A stretch of DNA of 64,000 nt from Paenalcaligenes suwonensis (GTDB lineage Bacteria; Pseudomonadota; Gammaproteobacteria; Burkholderiales; Burkholderiaceae_B), in contig NZ_JAANPV010000012.1 in assembly GCF_011290505.1 (NCBI RefSeq), positions 31,201 to 95,200 of the forward strand, written 5' to 3'. Shown here in pieces: positions 1-8,615 of the stretch. Below the pieces are notes generated by a model. That model had not been told where the DNA came from, searched no databases, and was given only the letters and a program-made list of their open reading frames with translations. A program made the translations under genes and the position numbers. The stretch's first letter is position 1. The number at the start of each line of letters is the position of its first letter.

Positions 1-301
1 GCGCCCACCGCAGTAGAGCAAGAGCGTGAGATGGGCTGCCTAAATAACCTACCAAGAGCGCACGTAAGGATCGCAGCGCACCGCGTGCGGCTAAGTCTTG
101 CAGATAACCCTCGAACCACTCTATGGCGATGTTGCCACCGTGCATAGAGGGGTAGTGCGGCGTATTACTAAATAGCACGGTAGGTACCGCCGCAACTGAT
201 AGCCCTAAGGCCTCTAAGGTAGGCACAGCAACGTTGTTGCCTACGCGTCCATACACCACCTGGGATTGTATGGAGACTACATCAATCGCTAGTGGGTTCA
301 T
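1..301 (-). CDS. pdxY: Pyridoxal kinase, PdxY type (partial, runs off left edge)
   Basis: About 100 N-terminal residues are visible, reading leftward from an ATG at 301-299. The opening ([13 protein letters not shown], then [12 protein letters not shown]) matches the pyridoxal kinase family start, where the glycine- and asparagine-rich strand binds the vitamer; LVGYLGSP follows. The family phosphorylates pyridoxal to PLP with ATP in the cytoplasm. The ATG overlaps the TGA of the upstream yggS-like gene (ATGA), so the two are probably co-transcribed and translationally coupled. The ATP-binding and catalytic C-terminal part is off the window. A PdxK-like or other ribokinase-fold role is less likely. 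Confidence 0.8.
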   Translation of the reverse strand, partial: MNPLAIDVVSIQSQVVYGRVGNNVAVPTLEALGLSVAAVPTVLFSNTPHYPSMHGGNIAIEWFEGYLQDLAARGALRSLRALLVGYLGSPSHALALLRWA

Positions 302-1131
302 GGCAGCTCACTTGAAGCAGCGTTGTCGGGGTCACCGGCACCAGCAGTAGGCCAGTAGTAGCTATCCGGTAAGGGTCTGGCGCCAAAGATGGCTTGTCCT
401 ACCCGCACGATGGTGGAGCCTTCTTCAATGGCGATCTCAAAGTCGCCCGACATACCCATGGATAGCTCGTCTAGCGACATACCAGCGGGGGCGCTTTGGC
501 GTAGCTGATCTCGTAGGTTACGCAGCAAAATAAAGCATTGGCGTACACGTTCAGCTTCTGCCGAAAACAAGGCTAAGGTCATGAAGCCCCGTACACGCAA
601 GGCCGAGAAGGCAGGTAGTTGGTTGACAAACGCCTGCACGTCCTTGGGGTCTAGGCCATATTTGCTGACTTCCCCTGAGGTATTAACTTGTACGAACACA
701 TCCAAGGACCGACCTTCGGCTTGTAAGCGTCGGTCTAAAGCTTCGGCCACGCGTAAGCTATCTAGGGCTTGGAATTCACTGGCGAATTTGGCGACTAGCT
801 TGGCTTTATTGGTTTGCAAATGCCCAATCACAGACCAGTGCAAATTCGTTAAATCTTGCATGGCTTCCCATTTGCGGTAGGCCTCTTGCACTTTGTTCTC
901 ACCCAGAAGCGTACAGCCCGCCGCATGTGCTAAACGTAAGCTGGATTCGGGTTTGGTTTTGCTAACGGGTAGCAGGCGTACACTGGCCGGGTCACGCCCT
1001 GAGCGCAGGCAGGCGGCGGTGATACGTGCCTGTACGGCAGCAATATTTTGCTTGAAGTCTTCAACTGATGTGGCCTGAGGATAGAGCCCGTGTTTGTCGT
1101 GGCGGGTTTGAGTGCCTATAGCTTCCGACAT
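298..1131 (-). CDS. yggS: YggS/PLPBP family PLP-homeostasis protein
   Basis: This is the conserved cytoplasmic PLP-binding protein that buffers the cofactor and keeps amino and keto acid pools balanced; it has no known enzyme activity. The PLP-lysine motif VSKTKP (K58), [21 protein letters not shown], a QVNTSGE strand and [14 protein letters not shown] are all present in family order. At 277 residues it is longer than the usual 230 or so; the excess is about 25 residues at each end. The ATG at 1131 has a strong ribosome site (AAGGGG, 6 nt spacer). It is followed by pdxY with a 4-base overlap and is divergent from a PLP-binding regulator, which supports a vitamin B6 role. Confidence 0.88.
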   Translation of the reverse strand: MSEAIGTQTRHDKHGLYPQATSVEDFKQNIAAVQARITAACLRSGRDPASVRLLPVSKTKPESSLRLAHAAGCTLLGENKVQEAYRKWEAMQDLTNLHWSVIGHLQTNKAKLVAKFASEFQALDSLRVAEALDRRLQAEGRSLDVFVQVNTSGEVSKYGLDPKDVQAFVNQLPAFSALRVRGFMTLALFSAEAERVRQCFILLRNLRDQLRQSAPAGMSLDELSMGMSGDFEIAIEEGSTIVRVGQAIFGARPLPDSYYWPTAGAGDPDNAASSELP

Positions 1132-1298
1132 TACTTACCCCTTTTTGATCAAGAGTGAAACGGCTACCGTGCGCAGACGGTAACGAGTGAGCAAAGCGCA
1201 GGCCTAGGTGTGGTTGGCGAGAAACACAACATTGCGACAAAGGCCTAACTGTTTTATACCTCTTAAGTGGCCTAGTATTCATAGCCACTTTTTGTAAG
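1132..1298. promoter_or_regulatory. Divergent promoter region between yggS and the MocR regulator
   Basis: This 167-bp spacer separates two divergent transcription units. A perfect 7-bp inverted repeat, AAGTGGC at 1265-1271 and GCCACTT at 1284-1290, ends 8 bases before the regulator start codon. It could be the regulator's own operator or a translation-control hairpin. MocR proteins usually bind direct repeats, so the symmetry is not typical. I see no strong consensus promoter in either direction. Confidence 0.4.
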
Positions 1299-2804
1299 GT
1301 GTATAGACCATTGTTTAAGCATGCCCAATTAGAATCCGTTAAAGCATGGATGAACGACCCAGCGCATGACGCGTTGCCACTGCATGTGCGTATACGACTG
1401 GCTGTGCGCCAACTGATTTTGGACGGTGCGCTGAACGTAGGTCAGGCGTTGCCAGCGTCAAGAGCGTTGTCTGCGTCGCTAGGAGTATCGCGAGGGACGG
1501 TAGAAGAGGCCTATAGCCAATTGCATGTGGAAGGGTTTATTGAGCGCCGTACAGGCAGTGGTACGTTTGTCTCAGAACAAGTACAGCATTTACCCGGTCG
1601 AGGGGTAGTGCGTCGGGCTAGTGCGGCCAAGCCTGTGCTGCGTCTAAGCCAACGCGGTACAGCGATGTTTGCCAGCGGTGGTTTGCGCGATTTTGTTGCG
1701 CCGCGTGCTTTTGCTCCAGGTGTGCCTGAAACCCGTAATTTCCCTCTGCATACATGGGAACGCTTACAGCGCTTAGAGTTAAAGCAATATGGCACACAAG
1801 CCTTGCTGCACAGCGCCCCACAAGGAATAGAAACGCTGCGTAGAGCCATTGCGGATTACGTCAACCTAGAGCGCGGTGCCCATGCTACGCCAGACAGGGT
1901 GCTCATCTTGACCAGTTCACAGCAAGCATTAACCTTGTGCGCCACTGTGTTGCTGGACGCAGGCGACCGAATTTTTGTTGAAGACCCTGTGTATCACGGC
2001 GCGAGAAAAGCCTTTGATGCAGCGGGCTTAGCCTGTGTGCCCGTGCCTTTAGATGCTGATGGCATAAAGGTAGAGTTATTGCAGGCCGCACAGGCAGAGG
2101 CCGGCGCGAAAGCGGTGTTCCTCACGCCGTCGCACCAGTTTCCGACGGGGGCAACACTGGCATTGGACAGGCGCTTAGCCATCATAGAGTGGGCGCAACG
2201 GGAGCAAGCATGGATCATTGAAGACGACTATGACAGCGAATTTCACTATGCCAGTAAACCCAAAGCCTGCGTCCAAGGCTTAGACCAGCACGAACGCACC
2301 ATTTATATAGGCACTTTTAGCAAGTCGTTATTTCCTGGATTACGCATAGGCTATATGATCCTGCCCCCGCAGTTGGTGCAGCCCATGACTGTAGCGCGTA
2401 CCTTGCTAGACGGGCACAGCGCGCCTATCCCCCAACTAACGCTGGCAAGGTTTATTGAGGGCGGGCATTTTGGGGCTCACATACGTACGATGCGGGCAGT
2501 GTATGCCGAACGGCGTGATGTATTAGAGCGCTTAGTACGCACGCATCTGGCAGATTTTTTAGAACCACGTGTGCCAACTGGCGGGATGCAAATGCCGTGC
2601 TTGTTAACACAGCCTATACCGGAAGCCGTGGCTGTGGCGACGGCTAAGCGTGCAGGCATAGACCTATTGGGCTTAACGGCTTTGCATGCGTCGGATAAGC
2701 ATAGATCGGGGTTTTTGATGGGCTTTGCTGCGCATACCCCCGGTGAGATGGAAGTGGGGGTGAAGAAGTTGGCGCATGTGTTGCAGGCGTTGAAGCCGAT
2801 GTAA
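1299..2804 (+). CDS. MocR/PdxR-type transcriptional regulator (GntR winged helix plus aminotransferase fold)
   Basis: A 501-residue fusion of an N-terminal GntR winged helix (about residues 20-95; PLHVRIRLAVRQLILDG, ASRALSASLGVSRGTVEEAY) and a class I aminotransferase-like domain (about 130-495). The PLP Schiff-base lysine sits in TFSKSLFPGLRIGYM, and IIEDDYDSEFHY is the typical MocR cofactor segment. MocR regulators sense PLP or an aldimine and control B6 or amino acid genes. Being divergent from yggS-pdxY, it most likely controls PLP salvage (inference). The start is GTG at 1299 without a clear ribosome site; TTG at 1311 is an alternative. It ends at an intrinsic terminator. Confidence 0.85.
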   Translation: MYRPLFKHAQLESVKAWMNDPAHDALPLHVRIRLAVRQLILDGALNVGQALPASRALSASLGVSRGTVEEAYSQLHVEGFIERRTGSGTFVSEQVQHLPGRGVVRRASAAKPVLRLSQRGTAMFASGGLRDFVAPRAFAPGVPETRNFPLHTWERLQRLELKQYGTQALLHSAPQGIETLRRAIADYVNLERGAHATPDRVLILTSSQQALTLCATVLLDAGDRIFVEDPVYHGARKAFDAAGLACVPVPLDADGIKVELLQAAQAEAGAKAVFLTPSHQFPTGATLALDRRLAIIEWAQREQAWIIEDDYDSEFHYASKPKACVQGLDQHERTIYIGTFSKSLFPGLRIGYMILPPQLVQPMTVARTLLDGHSAPIPQLTLARFIEGGHFGAHIRTMRAVYAERRDVLERLVRTHLADFLEPRVPTGGMQMPCLLTQPIPEAVAVATAKRAGIDLLGLTALHASDKHRSGFLMGFAAHTPGEMEVGVKKLAHVLQALKPM

Positions 2805-2874
2805 TGGTGTGAAAAGAGAGAGCCTTACATAGGCGTATGTTGTAGTGCATGAGTATCACGGTCGTATAGAGGTT

Positions 2875-2900
2875 AAAGCCCGCCTTGTGCGGGCTTTTTT
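2875..2900 (+). terminator. Intrinsic terminator after the MocR gene
   Basis: A perfect 9-bp stem, AAAGCCCGC / GCGGGCTTT, with a CTTGT loop is followed by a T tract. It lies 71 bp past the regulator stop. Confidence 0.85.
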
Positions 2901-3096
2901 GTGCCTATACGGGGAAGAGGACGACTTGGTCGCAGCAGGACTAATGTGTGGGTATTGTTTTTAATTTCGTATTCGAAATTTTAATTTACTTGATTTTTAT
3001 TGAGGATTTTTCAGTTGATTGGGTTTTTGGTTTTTCAGTATGTTATTGAAATGTAAATGTATTTTTATTTATTAAGGGTAAATACTAAACATTTTT

Positions 3097-3118
3097 TTGT
3101 ATACAACTTCGTATACAA
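3097..3118. promoter_or_regulatory. Candidate operator of the GntR/FCD regulator
   Basis: The perfect inverted repeat TTGTATAC-AACTTC-GTATACAA, with TTGTATACAA itself palindromic, lies in very AT-rich DNA 96 bp upstream of the regulator gene. GntR/FCD proteins characteristically bind short palindromes of this GT...AC shape. I infer autoregulation and control of the racemase and permease genes. Confidence 0.6.
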
Positions 3119-3213
3119 TACTAAACTGATGGAAACGAAAATCATAAAAAAAAGAGTTTGTACAGGATGTCTGGGGAATAGATGTCATAAATAGAATCAT
3201 ATAAAGGTAGGTT

Positions 3214-3957
3214 ATGAGTGAGTCCAAACGTAAGCCTTCATCAGTAATCAAACCATCGGGACTGAAGCGACGTGAAAGCAAAGATGAGGCTATCTATGAG
3301 CACCTCTATCAGGCCATTGTGGAGCACCACTTAGAGCCTGGTACTAGGCTGCCAGAAGACGTCTTGGCGGAAAGTTACGGGGTTAGTAGAACTAGCATTC
3401 GGAAGGTGTTCCAGTCGTTGGCGCATGACAAGTTGGTAGATATCCGTCTGCATCATGGCGCCTCAGTGGCGCAGCCCAGTATCAAAGAGGCGCGTGACCT
3501 CTTTGCGGCGCGTCGCATGATTGAAGTGGGTGTATTGCCTTGTGTGGTGAGGAACGCGACAGATGAACGTCTACGCGAGATAGAAGATATTGCCAATCAG
3601 GAAAACGAGGCAGTTCAAGCTCAAGACCGGCGCAAATCTATCTTTCTATCGGGGCAATTTCACACGTGTTTAGCAAGGGTGTCGGGCAATGATGTGGTGG
3701 CTGACATTCTTGAGGACTTAGTGGCAAGGACTTCGCTAGTCATTGCCACTTTTGGTGGCTCGCAGTCTTGCAGTTGCCCTCCTAGCCAGCATCAGGAAAT
3801 GTTGAAGCTTTTACGACAGAAAGATGTAGAGGCGGCGCAGCAATGGATGGACGCACATTTGCGTGATATTGAACGCAGTGTGGTTCTAGAACGTAGCGAG
3901 ACAGGCAGTCTGGACTTAAAAGCTATTCTCAGCCGAGTGGGGCAACGAGAGTCTTAG
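3214..3957 (+). CDS. GntR family regulator, FadR subfamily with FCD domain
   Basis: A 247-residue regulator. The N-terminal winged helix (about residues 25-90) shows AIYEHLYQAIVEHHLEPGTR and the recognition segment LAESYGVSRTSIRKVFQSL. The helical FCD effector domain (about 98-230) has the metal- and ligand-binding histidine pattern, with histidines at GQFHTCL, SQHQEML and WMDAHLRDIE. Such proteins usually repress adjacent catabolic genes until a small carboxylate or ureide is bound. Ribosome site AGGTAGG, ATG at 3214. It is followed 21 bp later by a racemase gene and then an NCS1 permease, so it probably senses a hydantoin- or allantoin-like substrate (inference). Confidence 0.85.
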   Translation: MSESKRKPSSVIKPSGLKRRESKDEAIYEHLYQAIVEHHLEPGTRLPEDVLAESYGVSRTSIRKVFQSLAHDKLVDIRLHHGASVAQPSIKEARDLFAARRMIEVGVLPCVVRNATDERLREIEDIANQENEAVQAQDRRKSIFLSGQFHTCLARVSGNDVVADILEDLVARTSLVIATFGGSQSCSCPPSQHQEMLKLLRQKDVEAAQQWMDAHLRDIERSVVLERSETGSLDLKAILSRVGQRES

Positions 3958-3978
3958 CACTTATGTGAGGACACAAGC

Positions 3979-4722
3979 ATGCATATCCGTTTGATTAACC
4001 CAAATACTACAGCCCCGATGACAGCCAAAATAGGCGAGGCGGGCAAGGAGGTTGCGAGTGCAGGTACGCGTATTTCTGCTACTAACCCGGCGGATGGCCC
4101 TGTTTCTATCGAATCGCACTATGACGAGGCTATTGCTGCTGTAGGCGTATTGGAGGAAATACGTAAGGGCGAAAAAGAGGGAGTGGATGCTTACATCCTG
4201 GCGTGTTTTGGAGACCCTGGTCTATTGGCTGCACGTGAAATGACGCGAGCCCCGGTGATAGGCATAGCCGAGGCAGCATTCCATGTGGCGACCATGGTGA
4301 GCACCCGTTTTTCTATTGTGACTACCTTAAGTCGTACGGGGATTATTGCTGAACATCTTCTAGAACAGTACGGATTTAAAGAGCATTGCCGTCGAGTTCG
4401 TGCAGCAGAAATACCCGTCTTGGCGTTAGAGGAAGACGGTGACGCTGCTTTTCAGCTCATCGTGGAGGAGTGTTTGCGCGCCAAAGCAGAAGATGGAATT
4501 GGTGCCGTAGTGTTGGGCTGCGGTGGCATGGCTGATCTTAGGCACCGTATTAGTGATGCTGTGCAAATGCCTGTCATTGAAGGCGTAACTGCGGCAGTGA
4601 AGTTGGCTGAGGCATTAGTAGGACTTGGGGTACACACCAGCAAGTTTGGTGATTTGAATTTTCCATTGAGTAAAAAATTTACAGGTAAGTATGCATATTT
4701 GAGCGATATAGACATGGCGTAA
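3979..4722 (+). CDS. Asp/Glu/hydantoin racemase family protein (hydantoin or allantoin racemase)
   Basis: A 247-residue protein with the two-cysteine active site of cofactor-independent racemases: C76 in ILACFGDPG and C181 in VLGCGGM. These are the same positions as the catalytic pair known from characterised hydantoin racemases. The N-terminus RLINPNTT is also family-typical. The enzyme would interconvert D and L forms of a 5-substituted hydantoin or allantoin in the cytoplasm. It sits between a GntR regulator and an NCS1 permease with short spacing (21 and 23 bp), which fits one operon. No hydantoinase, allantoinase or carbamoylase gene is nearby, so the substrate is not settled. Ribosome site GAGG, ATG at 3979. 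Confidence 0.85.
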   Translation: MHIRLINPNTTAPMTAKIGEAGKEVASAGTRISATNPADGPVSIESHYDEAIAAVGVLEEIRKGEKEGVDAYILACFGDPGLLAAREMTRAPVIGIAEAAFHVATMVSTRFSIVTTLSRTGIIAEHLLEQYGFKEHCRRVRAAEIPVLALEEDGDAAFQLIVEECLRAKAEDGIGAVVLGCGGMADLRHRISDAVQMPVIEGVTAAVKLAEALVGLGVHTSKFGDLNFPLSKKFTGKYAYLSDIDMA

Positions 4723-4745
4723 GACCAGTACAAAAGGAGAGAGAC

Positions 4746-6107
4746 ATGACTCAATCAATAGAACAAACGGGGCAGACGACCCAACAGCAAGAAGTACAAA
4801 CTAAAGCCGCAGGAGAAGAGTCACTAGCCCCACAAGGTGTGCGTATCATGGGGAAGTGGTCGTATTTACTGGCGTGGTTCGGAGGGTGTGTCTCCATAGG
4901 GACGTTTGCTATGGGGTCCAGTATTGTTGGGACGCTTAATCTTTTACAAGCCACACTGGCTATCGCCATTGGGTGCTTTGTGATTGGGATTGCGCTAACG
5001 CTAAATGGGGCTGCTGGTTATAAATACGGCATTCCGTTTGTGGTGCAAGCGCGTGGTGCATTTGGGTTTGCTGGAACTAAGTTTCCGGGCTTGGTCAGAG
5101 CGATTCCCGCCATTGTTTGGTATGGCTTTCAAAGTTGGGTAGGTGCAGGGGCACTGAATGCGGTATCGGCCTCGTTATTTGGCTTCGAAAGCATCGTGTT
5201 TTGGTTCGTCGTTTTTCAGTTGTTGCAGATTGCGTTGTCTACGTTAGGGTTTCAAGGCATTAAGTGGCTGGAAAACATAGGTAGCGTGTTTATTTTGGTA
5301 TCGCTGGTGTATATGTTCTTCAGCGTCATCAATAAATATGGTGATGAAATCAATGCGAACTTAGTAGGGATTGAAGGCACATGGGGGTTAGAGTTCTGGG
5401 GGGCGACGATGTTGTTCCTAGGGATTTACAGCACCATGATGCTAAACGTCAGCGACTATTCTCGAGAGCTGCAAACAGGCATGAAACGTGGGCCGCTCAC
5501 TACCTTGTATGCCATGTCCATTTTGCCTTGCACATTGTTCATGGGGTTGATCGGCTTGATGGTGTCAGGTGCAACAGGGCATGCTGATCCTATTGCTGTG
5601 TTTTCTAGCGCTGTCGATAATAAGCCGTTGCTGATCGCCACATTGCTGTTTATTACCTTCGCTCAGGTGACAACCAACGTGTTGAATAACGTCGTGCCGC
5701 CTACGTATGTGCTAATGGATGTGTTCAAAATTCCGTTTAAGGCAGCCACGATTATTGTGGGTTTTGCTGCTTTTCTGACATTTCCATGGGAGCTGGTAAA
5801 AGATGAGTCTGCGGCGGGTTTACAGGTGTTTGTGCAAACCTACTCTGCATTTTTAGGACCGATTTTCGCTGTGATGGTAGTGGACTATTACATCATTCGT
5901 AAGCGTCGCCTGAACTTGGAAAAGTATTACGATGAGAATGGTGCCTATAAAGGTGTGAATTACGCAGGCTTTATCGCTTCTGCTGTGGGGGCTGCCATTG
6001 CGTTGTATTTCTCTACGGTGTCTTGGTACGCGAGCTTAATTCCAGCAGGGTTAGTGTATTACCTGCTGATGCAAAACTGGGGCCATTGCCAGCGCTTTAA
6101 AGACTAA
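4746..6107 (+). CDS. NCS1 family nucleobase/hydantoin/allantoin permease
   Basis: A 453-residue inner-membrane transporter with about 12 hydrophobic segments. NCS1 signatures are visible: GAAGYKYGIPFVVQARGAFG in the TM2-TM3 region, IVWYGFQSWVGAGALN in TM3, and NVSDYSRELQ plus NVVPPTYVLMD further on. Family members such as Mhp1, PucI and CodB import hydantoins, allantoin or cytosine with sodium or protons. The 35 residues before the first membrane segment are polar and Gln-rich. Start ATG 4746 with ribosome site AAGGAG. As the last gene of the GntR-racemase-permease unit it presumably brings in the racemase substrate. Confidence 0.85.
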   Translation: MTQSIEQTGQTTQQQEVQTKAAGEESLAPQGVRIMGKWSYLLAWFGGCVSIGTFAMGSSIVGTLNLLQATLAIAIGCFVIGIALTLNGAAGYKYGIPFVVQARGAFGFAGTKFPGLVRAIPAIVWYGFQSWVGAGALNAVSASLFGFESIVFWFVVFQLLQIALSTLGFQGIKWLENIGSVFILVSLVYMFFSVINKYGDEINANLVGIEGTWGLEFWGATMLFLGIYSTMMLNVSDYSRELQTGMKRGPLTTLYAMSILPCTLFMGLIGLMVSGATGHADPIAVFSSAVDNKPLLIATLLFITFAQVTTNVLNNVVPPTYVLMDVFKIPFKAATIIVGFAAFLTFPWELVKDESAAGLQVFVQTYSAFLGPIFAVMVVDYYIIRKRRLNLEKYYDENGAYKGVNYAGFIASAVGAAIALYFSTVSWYASLIPAGLVYYLLMQNWGHCQRFKD

Positions 6108-6120
6108 TGTAGCTTGCTCT

Positions 6121-6156
6121 AAAAAAACGCCTTCGGACGTCACGAAGGCGTTTTTT
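6121..6156. terminator. Bidirectional intrinsic terminator between convergent genes
   Basis: A 10-bp perfect stem (AACGCCTTCG / CGAAGGCGTT) with a 7-base loop has an A tract on the left and a T tract on the right. It can stop both the permease message and the ankyrin gene message. Confidence 0.9.
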
Positions 6157-6180
6157 GTATAGAGTCGAATAAGATTGCGT

Positions 6181-7020
6181 TTAGGCGCTAACTGCGTGCA
6201 TCGCTTCTATATTACGCACCAAAAACGTTGCTGCTGGCCACTTTTCTAAATGGGCCGTGGCGTAATCCAGTGGGCTAAGCTTTGTTTTATCTAATCGCAC
6301 TACCGTTGATCGCTCGGGGGCCTGAGCAAAATCCACACCATGTTGCATTAATAACGTGATGAGTTCAGTGCCATTTTCTTGCAGGGCAGCTAAGTGATAC
6401 ACGCCTTTTTCTAGGCCTTTTCTGGATGCATGCATGTCTGCTAAGTTAGCGCCGTTTTCTAGTAGTACGTGTACGGCAGCCGGTGCGTTTTTGATGATGG
6501 CCCAGCACAAGGCGGAGTGTAGGTGCTCAGGCGCAACAGGGTATTGCAGCAGAAAATCGATGGCATCAACGTTGTTTAAGCATGCGGCGTCGTTGAGTAA
6601 ACCGTAGTTATCACGCGAGGTTTGCGTCACGTCGCAGCCTTTACTAATCAGGTACTCGGCGAAATCCCTGTCCCACGCATAGCAAATAAGCTGGCTTAGG
6701 AGGTTGCGATTTTGGCAGCCCTTTTTCGTGATGTCTGAGCCTTTTTCTATCAAAAAGGTGGCCATGTCTAAGTTGCCGGCTTCTATGCAAGCAAATAGAG
6801 CGTTATTACGTAAAAAATTACCCAACTCAATATCAGCACCGGATTCTAGCAAGAGGGTAACGGCTTCACGGTTGTTGTTTAATGCGGCGGCGTGTAGCGG
6901 TGTCCCTGTTTCTTGGGTGCTTTTCTTTAACTGTGCAGGCTTTACATTGACTAAGCGTTGCGTGATGAGCGCTAGGTCGTTAATGACGCAGGCGTAGAGC
7001 AAAGAGTTATCGTCTTTCAT
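6181..7020 (-). CDS. Ankyrin repeat protein
   Basis: A 279-residue soluble protein built of about six to seven ankyrin repeats, recognisable as GTPLHAAALNNNREAVTLLL, then ESGADIELGNFLRNNALFAC, EKGSDITKKG, SKGCDVTQT and ENGANLAD. No signal peptide or enzymatic domain is visible. Ankyrin proteins mediate protein-protein contacts; the partner is unknown. It lies one base downstream of a SnoaL-like gene, so they are probably one operon. The last repeat is followed by a short helical tail. Confidence 0.8.
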   Translation of the reverse strand: MKDDNSLLYACVINDLALITQRLVNVKPAQLKKSTQETGTPLHAAALNNNREAVTLLLESGADIELGNFLRNNALFACIEAGNLDMATFLIEKGSDITKKGCQNRNLLSQLICYAWDRDFAEYLISKGCDVTQTSRDNYGLLNDAACLNNVDAIDFLLQYPVAPEHLHSALCWAIIKNAPAAVHVLLENGANLADMHASRKGLEKGVYHLAALQENGTELITLLMQHGVDFAQAPERSTVVRLDKTKLSPLDYATAHLEKWPAATFLVRNIEAMHAVSA

Positions 7021-7021
7021 G

Positions 7022-7414
7022 TTACTTCACACTGCCAATGTTTCTATCGGCCTCGGCACCTTCTAGCATTAAGGTGGTTTCTTCAATGCGCAAGAAACGG
7101 CCTTCGTGGTCTAGCTCACCAAATAAATACACCTCTTGTACGACGGTAGAGCCATCGCGTTTAGTGACATACACGCAATGCCTATCCGCGTAGCGGTTAC
7201 CGTCACGCAGTTCGTCTAACACTTCGATGCGTACCGATGCCACGACTTCACGCAACTTGCGTATGTGTTGGGTGAAGGCGGTTCTATCGTCCCACACGCC
7301 ATTGGTGCGTTGTCTGTAGTGAGGGCTGAAATGGCGATCAATGACATCACTCAAGTCAAGCTGCTGTTGGTTGAGTAATTGGTCTAGTACGGTATGAATA
7401 CTGATGGCGGGCAT
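7022..7414 (-). CDS. SnoaL-like (NTF2 fold) protein
   Basis: About 130 residues with the layout of nuclear-transport-factor-2-like proteins: an N-terminal helix, HFSPHYRQRTNGVWDDRTAF, then the alternating strands VRIEVLDELRDGNRYADRH, CVYVTKRDG and QEVYLFGELDHEGRFLRIEE. Family members are small polyketide cyclases, isomerases or binding proteins; no catalytic residue can be assigned here. I chose ATG at 7414 because AGGA lies 8 nt upstream, rather than the TTG 24 bases earlier. One base separates it from the ankyrin gene. Confidence 0.7.
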   Translation of the reverse strand: MPAISIHTVLDQLLNQQQLDLSDVIDRHFSPHYRQRTNGVWDDRTAFTQHIRKLREVVASVRIEVLDELRDGNRYADRHCVYVTKRDGSTVVQEVYLFGELDHEGRFLRIEETTLMLEGAEADRNIGSVK

Positions 7415-7574
7415 GCGTATATTCCTAGCGGTAAGCAAAGCGTAAAACTCTAGCTGCTTAGTATAAAGGGCGTAGCGATGGTGAGGGGGATAAGCGCTGT
7501 AAAGAAGGCAGCCTAACCTCTAAAATACGGCTTTATCTATTCGCCAACTAGAGCAGCAGGGAAGTACAGAGACA

Positions 7575-7997
7575 ATGAAAAAGAATTATGCATTACAGGA
7601 TTACCCCGTACATACCGTAGAAAAACTGCGGTTTCGTGATACCGATGCACAAGGTCATTTGAATAATGCGGTGTATATCACCTTAATTGAGATGGGTAGA
7701 GTGGACATTTTGTTTGACCCTAAATACGCCTTAGATCACGAGAACAGTATGTTTATGCTGGCACATATTTCAGTGGATTATTTGGCTGAAATCAATTGGC
7801 CAGGTTCGGTCGTGATAGGAACGAAGGTTACCCATATAGGGAACAGTTCTTTTACGACAGAGCAGGTAATTTTTTCGGGTGATGTGTGTGCCGCCGTAGC
7901 GAAAACGGTGATTGTGTGGGCAGACAAAACCACACGTCAGAAGAAACCACTTACCGACGCGGCAAAAACAGCGTTGGCGATGTTACAAACCGAATGA
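7575..7997 (+). CDS. Hotdog-fold acyl-CoA thioesterase (4HBT family)
   Basis: A 140-residue single hotdog domain. The 4-hydroxybenzoyl-CoA thioesterase signature RFRDTDAQGHLNNAVYITL carries the usual catalytic aspartate (D in DAQGHLNN), followed by the long helix and the strands VDYLAEINWPGSVVIGTKVT. The family hydrolyses acyl-CoA or aromatic acyl-CoA thioesters in the cytoplasm; the substrate cannot be read from sequence. It stands alone, 89 bp before a regulator gene on the same strand. The ribosome site is weak. Confidence 0.8.
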   Translation: MKKNYALQDYPVHTVEKLRFRDTDAQGHLNNAVYITLIEMGRVDILFDPKYALDHENSMFMLAHISVDYLAEINWPGSVVIGTKVTHIGNSSFTTEQVIFSGDVCAAVAKTVIVWADKTTRQKKPLTDAAKTALAMLQTE

Positions 7998-8085
7998 AAG
8001 TAGCGTATCGCCGGTAAAACCGCATAACTTGCTCGTGTTTTCTGCGTTTGGGCTAAACTGAGCGCAGTGAACAACGAGTGACAAC

Positions 8086-8583
8086 ATGACTGAAGAAATC
8101 TCCGCCAGCCAACAGGCAAGGGAACAGTTTATTGAGCGTAATGGTCTGCAAGCCGAGGCCAGTGGCGTGCCCCGAATTGCGGGACGCTTAATAGGTATTT
8201 TCTTGTTGGATGGCGGCCCTATTAGTTTTGCCGAGCTGGCTGAGCGGTTACAGGCTAGTCGGGCCAGCATCAGTACCAATACGCGTTTGCTTGAGCGTTT
8301 GGGCATTATTGAGCGTGTATCCATACGCGGCAAACGCCAAGATTTCTTCCAGTTGCACAATAATCCTTTTGCCTTAGCGGTAGAACACAGTATCCGCGAA
8401 TCATTACGATTTTCAGGTTATGTGGATGAATTGTTAGAACATGGGGATTTGCCTGCCGACGCGACTGCTCGTGTGCAAGCCGCCCAAGATTTTCATAAAG
8501 CAACCGTCATGGCATTGGAAAATTTGCTCATGACGTTGGCGGAAACGGGCTGGTCTATGCCAGGTGCTTCCACCAAGTCCTAA
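8086..8583 (+). CDS. GbsR/MarR-like winged-helix transcriptional regulator
   Basis: A 165-residue protein. Residues 25-100 form a winged helix: GVPRIAGRLIGIFLLDGGPI, SFAELAERLQASRASISTNT and LLERLGIIERV, which is the GbsR-type arrangement (regulators of glycine betaine and transporter genes). The C-terminal half is helical and probably dimerises. It follows a thioesterase gene and no transporter is adjacent, so the target is unknown. ATG 8086 has only a weak ribosome site. Confidence 0.72.
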   Translation: MTEEISASQQAREQFIERNGLQAEASGVPRIAGRLIGIFLLDGGPISFAELAERLQASRASISTNTRLLERLGIIERVSIRGKRQDFFQLHNNPFALAVEHSIRESLRFSGYVDELLEHGDLPADATARVQAAQDFHKATVMALENLLMTLAETGWSMPGASTKS

Positions 8584-8615
8584 GTGCGCTGAGTGAAAAG
8601 GCGACGGTAGTACTG

